The translations under genes were made by a program, and so were the position numbers. From contig JAVBQU010000040.1 in NCBI GenBank assembly GCA_031548675.1, positions 1 to 15,534 on the forward strand: a stretch of DNA of 15,534 bases, in the 5' to 3' direction. Positions 6,873 to 12,631 of this stretch are shown one piece after another (position 1 is the stretch's first letter; every line of letters begins with the position of its first letter). This DNA is from JAVBQU01 sp031548675. Lineage in GTDB: Bacteria > Bacteroidota > Bacteroidia > Bacteroidales > P3. The notes beneath the pieces are model-generated. The model had not been told where the DNA came from. It made no database searches and saw nothing but the letters and a program-made list of their open reading frames with translations.

Positions 6873-7895
6873 ATGAACGAAATAGAAAAGACAGCCTATT
6901 TGGATTTTCTGCGGGATATCAAAGAAATGGTTTACCGCTCCCAGTACGAAGCCTTGAAAGCGGTCAATAAAGAATTAATTACGCTTTATTGGAATATCGG
7001 CAAATCAATCCAAGAACGCCAGCAGGAATACGGATGGGGCAAGTCTGTGGTTAAAACCCTGTCAAAAGATTTACAAAACGAGTTTCCCGGCTCATCAGGT
7101 TACTCAGATCGCAACCTGTGGTATATGCTCCGTTTTTATGAACACTACCATGAAAATGAAAAACTGCAACCCATGGTTGCAGAAATAGGCTGGACACAGA
7201 ATATCCTTATACTGGAAAAGTGTAAAGACGATTTAGAACGGGAGTTTTATTTACGGATGTCCCAAAAATACGGTTGGACAAAAAATATCCTGACACATCA
7301 GATAGAAAGTGAATCATACCAACGATTTTTAGCCAATCAAACCAACTTCGACCAATCCTTAACAGAGAAATACAAATATCAGGCTAAACTTGCCGTAAAA
7401 GACAGTTATACTTTTGATTTTTTAGAATTTACGGAAATATATAATGAACGGGAATTAGAACTTGGGCTGCTGAACAATGTAAGAAAGTTTTTACTGGAAA
7501 TGGGTAATGACTTTGCTTTTATGGGCAACCAGTATAAGTTAACGGTAGATGGGGAAGACTTTTATATAGACTTATTGCTATACCACCGCAGATTAAAATC
7601 ATTGGTAGCCATAGAATTAAAAGCAGGCGAATTTAAACCGGAACATGTAGGGAAGATGCAGTTTTATTTATCAGCATTAGATAAAACAGTAAAACTTCAC
7701 GAAGAAAACCCATCCATAGGAATTATCATTTGCAAAAGCAAAAAAAGAACCATAGTAGAATATGCGTTAAGTAATCCTGCATATCCGATGGGCGTTGCAG
7801 AATATACCATTAATAAACCCTTACCGGGGAAATATAAGGAGTTATTACCTTCTGCCCAAGAAATTGTAAAGCTGTTATCTGCCATCAATGAATAA
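6873..7895 (+). CDS. YhcG/DUF1016-family PDDEXK nuclease
   Basis: A 340-residue protein matching the YhcG (DUF1016) family over its whole length. The N-terminal helical domain (about 10-150) has the family landmarks LYWNIGKSI, YGWGKSVV, GYSDRNLWYM and IGWTQNI. The C-terminal PD-(D/E)xK nuclease fold holds Asp233 in FYIDLLLYH and Glu248-x-Lys250 in AIELKAG, followed by KMQFYL. Family members often sit beside restriction or mobile-element genes, and their exact role is uncertain. Here it is the last gene of the module, 32 nt after the recombinases. It may process DNA during replication or recombination, or protect the element. ATG 6873 is chosen over an in-frame TTG at 6864 that lies inside the promoter box. 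Confidence 0.9.
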   Translation: MNEIEKTAYLDFLRDIKEMVYRSQYEALKAVNKELITLYWNIGKSIQERQQEYGWGKSVVKTLSKDLQNEFPGSSGYSDRNLWYMLRFYEHYHENEKLQPMVAEIGWTQNILILEKCKDDLEREFYLRMSQKYGWTKNILTHQIESESYQRFLANQTNFDQSLTEKYKYQAKLAVKDSYTFDFLEFTEIYNERELELGLLNNVRKFLLEMGNDFAFMGNQYKLTVDGEDFYIDLLLYHRRLKSLVAIELKAGEFKPEHVGKMQFYLSALDKTVKLHEENPSIGIIICKSKKRTIVEYALSNPAYPMGVAEYTINKPLPGKYKELLPSAQEIVKLLSAINE

Positions 7896-7926
7896 ATGAA
7901 TTTCTATGGTCAACACTCCATCCGAA

Positions 7927-8028
7927 GCTACCTTAACATAATGCTACCGTATATTATATAACAGCCTTGCCAACACGATAATGCCATACTCACAGGCTTT
8001 TATATAATAAGCATTATGTGTAAGTAGC
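7927..8028. repeat. Large imperfect inverted repeat downstream of the module
   Basis: From outside in, the pairs are GCTA/TAGC, CTTA/TAAG, ACATAATGCT (7936-7945)/AGCATTATGT (8010-8019), TATTATATAA (7952-7961)/TTATATAATA (8000-8009) and AGCC/GGCT: 32 bp in all. Unpaired bases are C7931, G8020, six bases at 7946-7951, and a C/T mismatch. The loop is 28 nt. A folded recombination site, element end or structured RNA are all possible. The region 7896-8272 holds no gene I can support; besides this it has a second hairpin and the next cassette promoter. Confidence 0.65.
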
Positions 8029-8253
8029 CGCTGATGCCGACACTTTGCCGATACCCCCTTGATTATAAGCTGTTTTCTTTATCTGCTGCTCAATCGCCGC
8101 AGGGCTATGCTCCGGTGAAATGAAGAACAACACACAAGCCCCACCCGCAAAGCCTTTTTGTTCTTCACTTCCCCGAAGCCGTATTTTTTTATCAATTACA
8201 AAAAAATGCTTTATTTTTTTTCAATTGAAAAGTTCAAATGAAAATAAAAATGA
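8014..8253 (-). other. Possible decayed coding segment
   Basis: The minus strand is open for 79 codons and reads GFAGGACVLFFISPEH, then AYNQGGIGKVSASAATYT before TAA (8014-8016). It has no ATG, and its frame runs through two hairpins, so it may be chance or a fragment of a repeated element rather than a gene. Confidence 0.15.
8113..8175. repeat. Second imperfect inverted repeat
   Basis: TGAAGAACAA (8121-8130) pairs exactly with TTGTTCTTCA (8158-8167). Pairing continues outward as GAA/TTC and CGG/CCG with two mismatches. The 27-nt loop is very C-rich. No T-run follows immediately, so termination is doubtful. Confidence 0.5.
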
Positions 8254-8391
8254 CTATCTTTGAAGTCTGATTATGGGATGTTTAAAGCTTACATATTGCC
8301 CAAGTCCATTTTTGGAAAAAACCGCACAGGGAAAATTGAAAGCGGGCAAAAAAGTAGTGCAGATGTTTATGTCTGTCGACCCGTTAGCAGA
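8247..8391 (+). repeat. Rhs 5' block type 1, copy B
   Basis: Direct repeat of 1-155: same -7 box, same MGCLKLTY start and same coding text to SVDP. Similarity to copy A then ends and the core continues with the 3' type shared with the cassette at 12132. Confidence 0.75.
8255..8262 (+). promoter_or_regulatory. -7 promoter box (TATCTTTG) of the second Rhs cassette
   Basis: TATCTTTG matches TAnnTTTG and ends 10 nt before ATG 8273, implying a very short leader. No convincing -33 is seen (GTTC at 8232-8235 is at the right distance). It is conserved with the box at 9-16. Confidence 0.5.
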
Positions 8392-8986
8392 AAAGTATCC
8401 TTCATTAAGTCCATATAACTATTGTGCTAATAATCCCGTTATTTATGTAGATCCAGATGGAAGAAAAATAAAATACGCAAATAATCAAAGTGAATCATTC
8501 AAAGCAAATTTTACACAAGCAGTACAGCATTTAAATGCACATGGAGCAGGAGGAATTTTACAAAAACTTGAAGGGTTAAAAAATGCTACTATTTATATAG
8601 CTGAAACTGATGATCCTAATGGAAGTTATTTCGATCCTAATACCAATACAATTTATTGGAATCCAAATCAAGCGATATTAACTGATGAAGCAGTTGTACT
8701 TTCTCCTACTTCGGTTTTAAGTCATGAAGGGGATCATGCATTGCAAAAAAATACAAACCCTGATCAAATTAAGAAAGATGGAAATACGCCTGATAAAAAT
8801 TATAAAAATAAAGAAGAGAAAAGGGTTATTACAGGGTCAGAACAAGAAACGGCAAGGAAGCTTGGTGAAATAAAAGAAGGAGAAGTAACAAGAAAAAATC
8901 ATAGAGGAGCAATATATATGGTAGATAATCCAACTTCAACTGAAATAAAAACCGCAAAAATTATAGCAACAGATGAGACTAAATAA
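8273..8986 (+). CDS. Orphan Rhs core remnant fused to an HExxH metallopeptidase-like toxin domain (M91/NleD-like)
   Basis: A 237-residue protein. Residues 1-63 are the Rhs core (MGCLKLTY, SVDPLAEKYPS, YNYCANNP, VDPDG). The tip contains SPTSVLSHEGDHALQ with His151-Glu152-x2-His155, a zincin HExxH, then EEKRVITGSEQETARKLGE and a TRKNHRG stretch. The order SP-x-x-x-L-x-HE-x-x-H-A, EE-x-R-x-x-x-G-x-E, then an R/H-rich segment resembles the M91 (NleD-type) peptidase domains found as Rhs tips, so the product probably cleaves proteins. The third zinc ligand is likely a Glu in the later segment, but I cannot say which. The next gene overlaps its last 14 nt, a typical toxin-immunity arrangement. The start is supported by the twin cassette at 38. 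Confidence 0.75.
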   Translation: MGCLKLTYCPSPFLEKTAQGKLKAGKKVVQMFMSVDPLAEKYPSLSPYNYCANNPVIYVDPDGRKIKYANNQSESFKANFTQAVQHLNAHGAGGILQKLEGLKNATIYIAETDDPNGSYFDPNTNTIYWNPNQAILTDEAVVLSPTSVLSHEGDHALQKNTNPDQIKKDGNTPDKNYKNKEEKRVITGSEQETARKLGEIKEGEVTRKNHRGAIYMVDNPTSTEIKTAKIIATDETK

Positions 8987-9404
8987 CATAAAAAAAATAC
9001 TTATAATCGTTCTTTTAGTATTAGGAACACTTGTCTTTCAAGGAGCAAATTCTTGTTTAAAGACAGAGCCATCTGTATCCAGAATTGATATTTCATATGT
9101 ACCATTTGATGTTACTACTATTGTAAATGTTAATTGTGATACATTTCTTTCCGGATTTAAAGAAATAAAGAAGAAGAAAACTTTAATTGACTCTGTTCAA
9201 AAAAAGGAGTTTATGGATATAGTTAATAATTTAGATTCTATAAATAATGCTGAAAGGCCTATTATGGATACTCGTGCAACTATTGACGTAATAAAAAGTA
9301 ATGGAGAAGTATTGCATTTTTGCATTGATAGATTCTATACAATTTTAAATGATTCTATATATTTCAAAACATCTGAAGAATTGAGAAATATTATTGAAAG
9401 ATAG
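8973..9404 (+). CDS. Exported hypothetical protein, candidate immunity protein for the peptidase-like toxin
   Basis: A 143-residue protein with an N-terminal signal: RLNNIKK, then a hydrophobic core to about residue 23, then GANSC. The Cys at 28 could be lipidated, but the lipobox is poor, so a cleaved secreted form is equally likely. The mature part (SRIDISYVPFDVTTIVNVNC onward, with MDTRATIDVIKSNGE and FCIDRF) looks like a small alpha/beta domain I cannot name. The 14-nt overlap with the toxin gene implies translational coupling. The immunity role is inferred from position. An exported partner for a peptidase is notable, because characterised M91 relatives act in the cytosol of host cells. 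Confidence 0.72.
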   Translation: MRLNNIKKILIIVLLVLGTLVFQGANSCLKTEPSVSRIDISYVPFDVTTIVNVNCDTFLSGFKEIKKKKTLIDSVQKKEFMDIVNNLDSINNAERPIMDTRATIDVIKSNGEVLHFCIDRFYTILNDSIYFKTSEELRNIIER

Positions 9405-9512
9405 ATTTTTATGTTTATTTTTAATTAGCACTTTCTATCTTGATTGTTTGTAAATTTGGATAAAAGATTTATAATTCAATATTCCAAAAAAATAAATAAA
9501 TTATTGTTGTGG

Positions 9513-9722
9513 GGCAATTTACCAGATGGTGCTTTTTAGTATAAGTACTTGGTAATTAATGTAAAAGATTATATTTTAGCATTTGGAGCAGGTATGCTAA
9601 AGTATCACAGCAGAGGAGAACGTTTAAGTTTGGACTTAAAAATGCGTTTTCCTCTGCGTGGTTTACCAGATGGTGCCGGTATTACAGCCCTTACGATTGG
9701 CCGGGCTTTATCTCTGTCGACC
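9513..9722 (+). repeat. Rhs 5' block type 2, copy C
   Basis: About 210 bp repeated in direct orientation at 12051-12261, with roughly nine in ten bases identical by eye. The repeat includes stop codons, a long hairpin and the core codons up to SVD. It contains an internal 15-bp direct repeat, TTTACCAGATGGTGC, at 9518-9532 and 9662-9676. Confidence 0.8.
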
Positions 9723-9770
9723 AAATGGCTGCTAAATATCCGAGTACTTCGTCTTACATGTATTGCTTAG
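9594..9770 (+). pseudogene. Frameshifted 5' part of Rhs cassette C
   Basis: From ATG 9594 the frame reads MLKYHSRGERLSLDLK to RGLPDGA and then leaves the core. Comparison with 12132 (LPDAARYYSPFDWPGFISVD) shows one missing base, the A expected between 9677 and 9678. Restoring it gives RYYSPYDWPGFISVDQMAAKYPS and joins the open frame at 9725. Confidence 0.65.
9606..9660. repeat. Long hairpin inside Rhs 5' block, copy C
   Basis: GCAGAGGAGAACG (9610-9622) pairs with CGTTTTCCTCTGC (9645-9657) with one G:T wobble; inside it TTTAAGT pairs with ACTTAAA around a TTGG loop, with a four-base bulge; outside, CAC pairs with GTG beyond one bulged A. About 23 bp of stem. The structure is kept in copy D. 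Confidence 0.65.
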
Positions 9771-10411
9771 GGAATCCCGTGAGATTTATTGACCCAACAG
9801 GAATGAATCTTGAAGATCCACCTGCTAGCTGCAACCCTGTTGTAATCATAGGTGAAAGACCTTCTTTTTTAAGTAGAGTCGGAAATTTCTTTGGTGGAAT
9901 TGGCAGATCTATTGGGAGGTTCTTTAGTCACTTTGGAGATGGTGGTGGAACTACCGAAACATCTGATAGAGGGGGAATTGTGTTTAGCACAAATAATCCC
10001 GTTCCTGGTAATCAAGGAGCAGGAGTAGTTACTAGTGATATGGGTGATAATCATGACGGAAGATTGTATACCAATGTAGACAATATGGGTTTTATTGCTC
10101 CTGTTGGAAGAAATGGGAAAGCTATACCTACTGTAGTGGGTTCTTTAGCAGAAATTATAGATGCTATTAATACAGGTGTAAATGCTTATCAAGCTGTACA
10201 AAATGCTACCGGAGCTATTGGGGATGCGATTAATGATAAGAGTGATAATAGTGCTCCCGTTAAAAAAGATACGACTTTCACAGTATGGACACATACATGG
10301 GGAGATGGAACTAAAAGTGGAAAAAATATTGATGTTTCTAAGCACCCTGATAGTATTCAAAAACTAAAGAATCAGTATGGTACAAAAAATGTTGTTCCAC
10401 AAGTTAAATAA
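9725..10411 (+). CDS. Orphan Rhs C-terminal region with unrecognised tip domain
   Basis: Open frame of 228 codons that begins inside the core (MAAKYPSTSSYMYCLGNP, then IDPTG near residue 24). Its natural upstream part is out of frame because of a one-base loss near 9677, so this may be a silent tip that needs recombination onto a full rhs gene, or internal initiation at this ATG. The tip has an ERPSFLSRVGNFFGGIGRSIGRFF-type Gly/Phe/Arg segment (about 42-65) that looks amphipathic and could contact membranes, a Gly/Asn-rich middle (GIVFSTNNPVPGNQGAG), a VVGSLAEIIDAINTGVNAYQ helix, and an end rich in charged residues (THTWGDGTKSGKN). No catalytic motif or family was recognised. Two YwqK-like lipoproteins follow, likely immunity proteins. 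Confidence 0.6.
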   Translation: MAAKYPSTSSYMYCLGNPVRFIDPTGMNLEDPPASCNPVVIIGERPSFLSRVGNFFGGIGRSIGRFFSHFGDGGGTTETSDRGGIVFSTNNPVPGNQGAGVVTSDMGDNHDGRLYTNVDNMGFIAPVGRNGKAIPTVVGSLAEIIDAINTGVNAYQAVQNATGAIGDAINDKSDNSAPVKKDTTFTVWTHTWGDGTKSGKNIDVSKHPDSIQKLKNQYGTKNVVPQVK

Positions 10412-10441
10412 ATATTTATTAATTAAGAAATTTATATAAAT

Positions 10442-11245
10442 ATGAAAAATAGATATTTTATACTTTTATGTGTTATAAGTTTAATGTTGTCATGCAACAG
10501 TAACAATAAAACCTCACATAAAAGTAAGGATGCCAAAACATCTTTTAGATATTATGAAGGACATTTGCAATCAATACAGATATTATCAGATAAGGAGTTT
10601 ATTACAACCCAGTATTATGATAATGGAGTACCACAAAGCATAGCATTTTTAAAAGACTCCTTATTAAATGGTGCATTTTGTACTTTTTATAAATCAGGAA
10701 AAATTGAAATGAAAGGTAATTATGTAAATAACGTTAGAGATGGAATGTGGTATTACTACTCAGAGGATGGATATTTAAGTAAAAAAATAGAATTCATAGC
10801 TGATTTGTCAACAGAATCACAATGGCATACAAATCAATGTATTAATTATACTAAGGATATGAATGTAGATTTAACAAAATTAAATAATAGTTTTGATTTA
10901 TATGCTTTTCAAGATACTATTTACTATGGAGAACCATACAACCTTAAAATTAATTATGCTATACCATATTATCCTTATACTATGGATTTAGTTATAGGTG
11001 ATTTGGATAAAAAATTTGAATTACGAAATGGAACTCAAATTGACACAATACATTGTAATGGATTGGAACATACTTTTTCTACAATGCAATATAAAAAAGG
11101 GAATAATGTATTAAGAGGATTGATTTACAATTTTAATAAAACTAAAACAGAATGTATGCAAAGTTGCTTTACAGTTCAATTTTATGTAAAAGAATTGCCT
11201 TTTATAAAGCAAAGTGTTATAGATAGTGTAAGAAAAGCTAAGTAG
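10442..11245 (+). CDS. YwqK/MORN-repeat lipoprotein, candidate immunity protein
   Basis: A 267-residue lipoprotein: short basic start, hydrophobic stretch and lipobox LMLSC with Cys18, followed by NSNNK. No acidic run follows the Cys, so the Bacteroidota surface-export signal is absent and a periplasmic face is likely. Residues about 56-120 hold MORN-like repeats of the YwqK type (QYYDNGVPQ, FYKSGKIEMKGNY, GMWYYYSEDGYL). YwqK is the named antitoxin of the YwqJ toxin in Bacillus, so this fold suits an immunity partner of the preceding tip. The C-terminal half (about 140-260) is a separate domain with conserved QFYVKELP. A tandem paralogue follows. Specificity is inferred from position. Confidence 0.78.
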   Translation: MKNRYFILLCVISLMLSCNSNNKTSHKSKDAKTSFRYYEGHLQSIQILSDKEFITTQYYDNGVPQSIAFLKDSLLNGAFCTFYKSGKIEMKGNYVNNVRDGMWYYYSEDGYLSKKIEFIADLSTESQWHTNQCINYTKDMNVDLTKLNNSFDLYAFQDTIYYGEPYNLKINYAIPYYPYTMDLVIGDLDKKFELRNGTQIDTIHCNGLEHTFSTMQYKKGNNVLRGLIYNFNKTKTECMQSCFTVQFYVKELPFIKQSVIDSVRKAK

Positions 11246-11292
11246 TTTTTTGTAACGTAGATTATACATCACTATAACCTTTGGTAAAAACT

Positions 11293-12048
11293 ATGAGAAT
11301 GAAATTGATTGTTTATGTTACATTTTTCATTTTAGGGTTATTCTTGTCTTGTAACAAGAATAGTAATACTACAGAAAAGACATTTTATGAGAATGGAAAA
11401 TTGTCGCAAGAAATTTTTCATACATCCGATTCAACTACTATTGTCTATTCTTACTATGAAAATGGCAATATTTCTTCAATAACATCATATATTAATCAAA
11501 TTAAAAATGATTTTTATATGAGCTTTTATGAATCAGGAGGAGTTTCAGAAAGAGGTTCATTTAGAAATGGGAAAGAAGATGGCACATGGTATTATTATTC
11601 TGAAAATGGGCTATTAATTGAAAAAGCTCAATTAGTAGCAATGCCAATGGATGACGGTCCTATAGCAAAAGAAATGCTCTATTATACTTCAGAGATGAAC
11701 CTTGATACAACTAAACAAATTAGATATGTTGAAACTAAATCGTTTATAGATACTATTTATAAGGGAGAACTATATTCATTAAAACTCAAATTACATCAAC
11801 CATATTTTAAAAATGGCAGTATGGATATTATGTTGGTAGATGATCATTCAAAATATTATGAACTTTCTCCAGAAAAACTTAATAATTTAATTCATTGTAA
11901 GGGGTTTAATCATTTATTACAAATAAAAAATTACAAAATCGGACATAATGAAATATACGGGGTTATTATCAATTATGATGAAACAGGAAAGCTTAGGATG
12001 CCTTACTATTTTACCCAAAGTTTTTATGTGAAAGAATTGCCCCATTGA
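11293..12048 (+). CDS. Tandem paralogue of the YwqK/MORN-repeat lipoprotein
   Basis: A 251-residue lipoprotein with lipobox LFLSC (Cys20) and the same plan as its neighbour: MORN-like repeats (TFYENGKLSQE, YYENGNISS, FYESGGVSERGSF, DGTWYYYSENG) over about 35-110, then a domain ending QSFYVKELPH. The upstream paralogue continues for 13 more residues after KELP; here the frame ends at once and the Rhs 5' repeat D begins two bases after the stop, so the 3' end was probably cut by recombination. ATG 11293 is used rather than TTG 11281; ATG 11299 is also possible. It may be a second immunity protein with altered specificity, kept to resist related toxins. Confidence 0.78.
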   Translation: MRMKLIVYVTFFILGLFLSCNKNSNTTEKTFYENGKLSQEIFHTSDSTTIVYSYYENGNISSITSYINQIKNDFYMSFYESGGVSERGSFRNGKEDGTWYYYSENGLLIEKAQLVAMPMDDGPIAKEMLYYTSEMNLDTTKQIRYVETKSFIDTIYKGELYSLKLKLHQPYFKNGSMDIMLVDDHSKYYELSPEKLNNLIHCKGFNHLLQIKNYKIGHNEIYGVIINYDETGKLRMPYYFTQSFYVKELPH

Positions 12049-12050
12049 TT

Positions 12051-12261
12051 GGCAATTTACCAGATGGTTCTTTTTAGGATAAGCACCTGGTAATTAAGGT
12101 AAAAGTTTGTAATTTAGCACTTGGAACAGGTATGCTAAAGTATCACAGCAGAGGAGAACGTTTAAGTTTGGACTTAAAGATGCGTTTTTCTCTGCGTGGT
12201 TTACCAGATGCTGCCAGGTATTATAGCCCTTTCGATTGGCCGGGCTTTATCTCTGTGGACC
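12051..12261 (+). repeat. Rhs 5' block type 2, copy D
   Basis: Direct repeat of 9513-9722. It keeps the A that copy C lost near 9677, so its core codons stay in frame. Confidence 0.8.
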
Positions 12262-12455
12262 TGTTGGCAGAAAAGTATCCTTCATTAAGCCTATATAATT
12301 ATTGTGCTAATAACCCGATAATTTATATTGATCCGGATGGCAAGAAAATTGTTGTTTCTAATGCTGCAGATAGAGCCCCAATTTAAAAAATGATTAATAG
12401 TAAGGCGTTAGGAACTCCAGTCTACATTGCTAAAGTATTACCGAATAGAATATAA
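12132..12455 (+). pseudogene. Decayed Rhs orphan cassette (core plus short interrupted tip)
   Basis: From ATG 12132 the frame reads MLKYHSRGERLSLDLK, LPDAARYYSPFDWPGFISVD, LLAEKYPSLSLYNYCANNP and IDPDGKK, a good Rhs core. Only 13 residues follow before TAA at 12384-12386. In the same frame it reopens as KMINSKALGTPVYIAKV to a TAA at 12453, overlapping the end of the convergent gene. I take this as a toxin tip lost by nonsense mutation and deletion. No immunity gene follows. This is the right edge of the Rhs region. Confidence 0.6.
12144..12198. repeat. Long hairpin inside Rhs 5' block, copy D
   Basis: Same structure as 9606-9660: GCAGAGGAGAACG (12148-12160) with CGTTTTTCTCTGC (12183-12195), TTTAAGT with ACTTAAA. 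The C-to-T difference from copy C turns a G:C pair into a G:T wobble, so the stem survives. Confidence 0.65.
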
Positions 12456-12626
12456 GAATACAAAGATTGCAAATAGAAGAAACCCTAAACCAATCAGCCG
12501 TACTAATTTTAAAGCAGCTTTGTTTCGGTACTGTTTTTTGGTAAAAGCTTTGGGAAACAGCACAAGCAGCAACCCTAAAATGAAAGGGAGTGATGCGTTC
12601 CAGATAGGTTCTGTAAAGGAAGTCAT
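12438..12626 (-). CDS. Small two-helix membrane protein
   Basis: A 62-residue protein with two hydrophobic segments (about 11-25, LPFILGLLLVLF; about 43-60, LIGLGFLLFAIFVFLY) joined by a basic loop (KAFTKKQYRNK). It starts 5 nt after the GH3 stop codon and so is probably in the same operon. I do not recognise the family. The membrane pattern and tight linkage support a real gene; the plus-strand open frame across it shows no such pattern. Confidence 0.6.
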   Translation of the reverse strand: MTSFTEPIWNASLPFILGLLLVLFPKAFTKKQYRNKAALKLVRLIGLGFLLFAIFVFLYSIR

Positions 12627-12631
12627 GATTA

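Larger units (their letters stand above)
1667..7895. mobile_element. Putative integrative module: XRE repressor, primase-helicase, two tyrosine recombinases, YhcG nuclease
   Basis: Five genes are packed between two Rhs orphan cassettes that share the same 5' block. The set is a repressor, a replication primase-helicase, a recombinase pair and a nuclease, which is the minimum for an element that excises, copies and reinserts. No structural, mobilisation or conjugation genes are seen. Coordinates cover the genes only: I found no long direct repeat that would fix the ends. Large imperfect inverted repeats lie on both flanks (1558-1593 and 7927-8028) and are end candidates. Base composition looks closer to the chromosomal GH3 gene than to the AT-rich toxin cassettes, so a recent arrival from a very different host is not indicated. 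Confidence 0.45.

Noticed and set aside
7896..8272. True integron attC site
   Set aside because: The large palindrome has attC-like bulges, but the conserved GTTRRRY/RYYYAAC core sites are not present at its ends and the recombinases lack the integron-specific insertion.
9451..9458. TAAATTTG as a promoter for cassette C
   Set aside because: The box matches, but it is about 136 nt from the first core ATG, has no -33 at proper distance and is in AT-rich DNA where such matches are common.
9549..9593. Upstream start for the Rhs fragment at 9549
   Set aside because: It begins in repeat DNA outside the core; the in-frame ATG at 9594 matches the start used in the copy at 12132.
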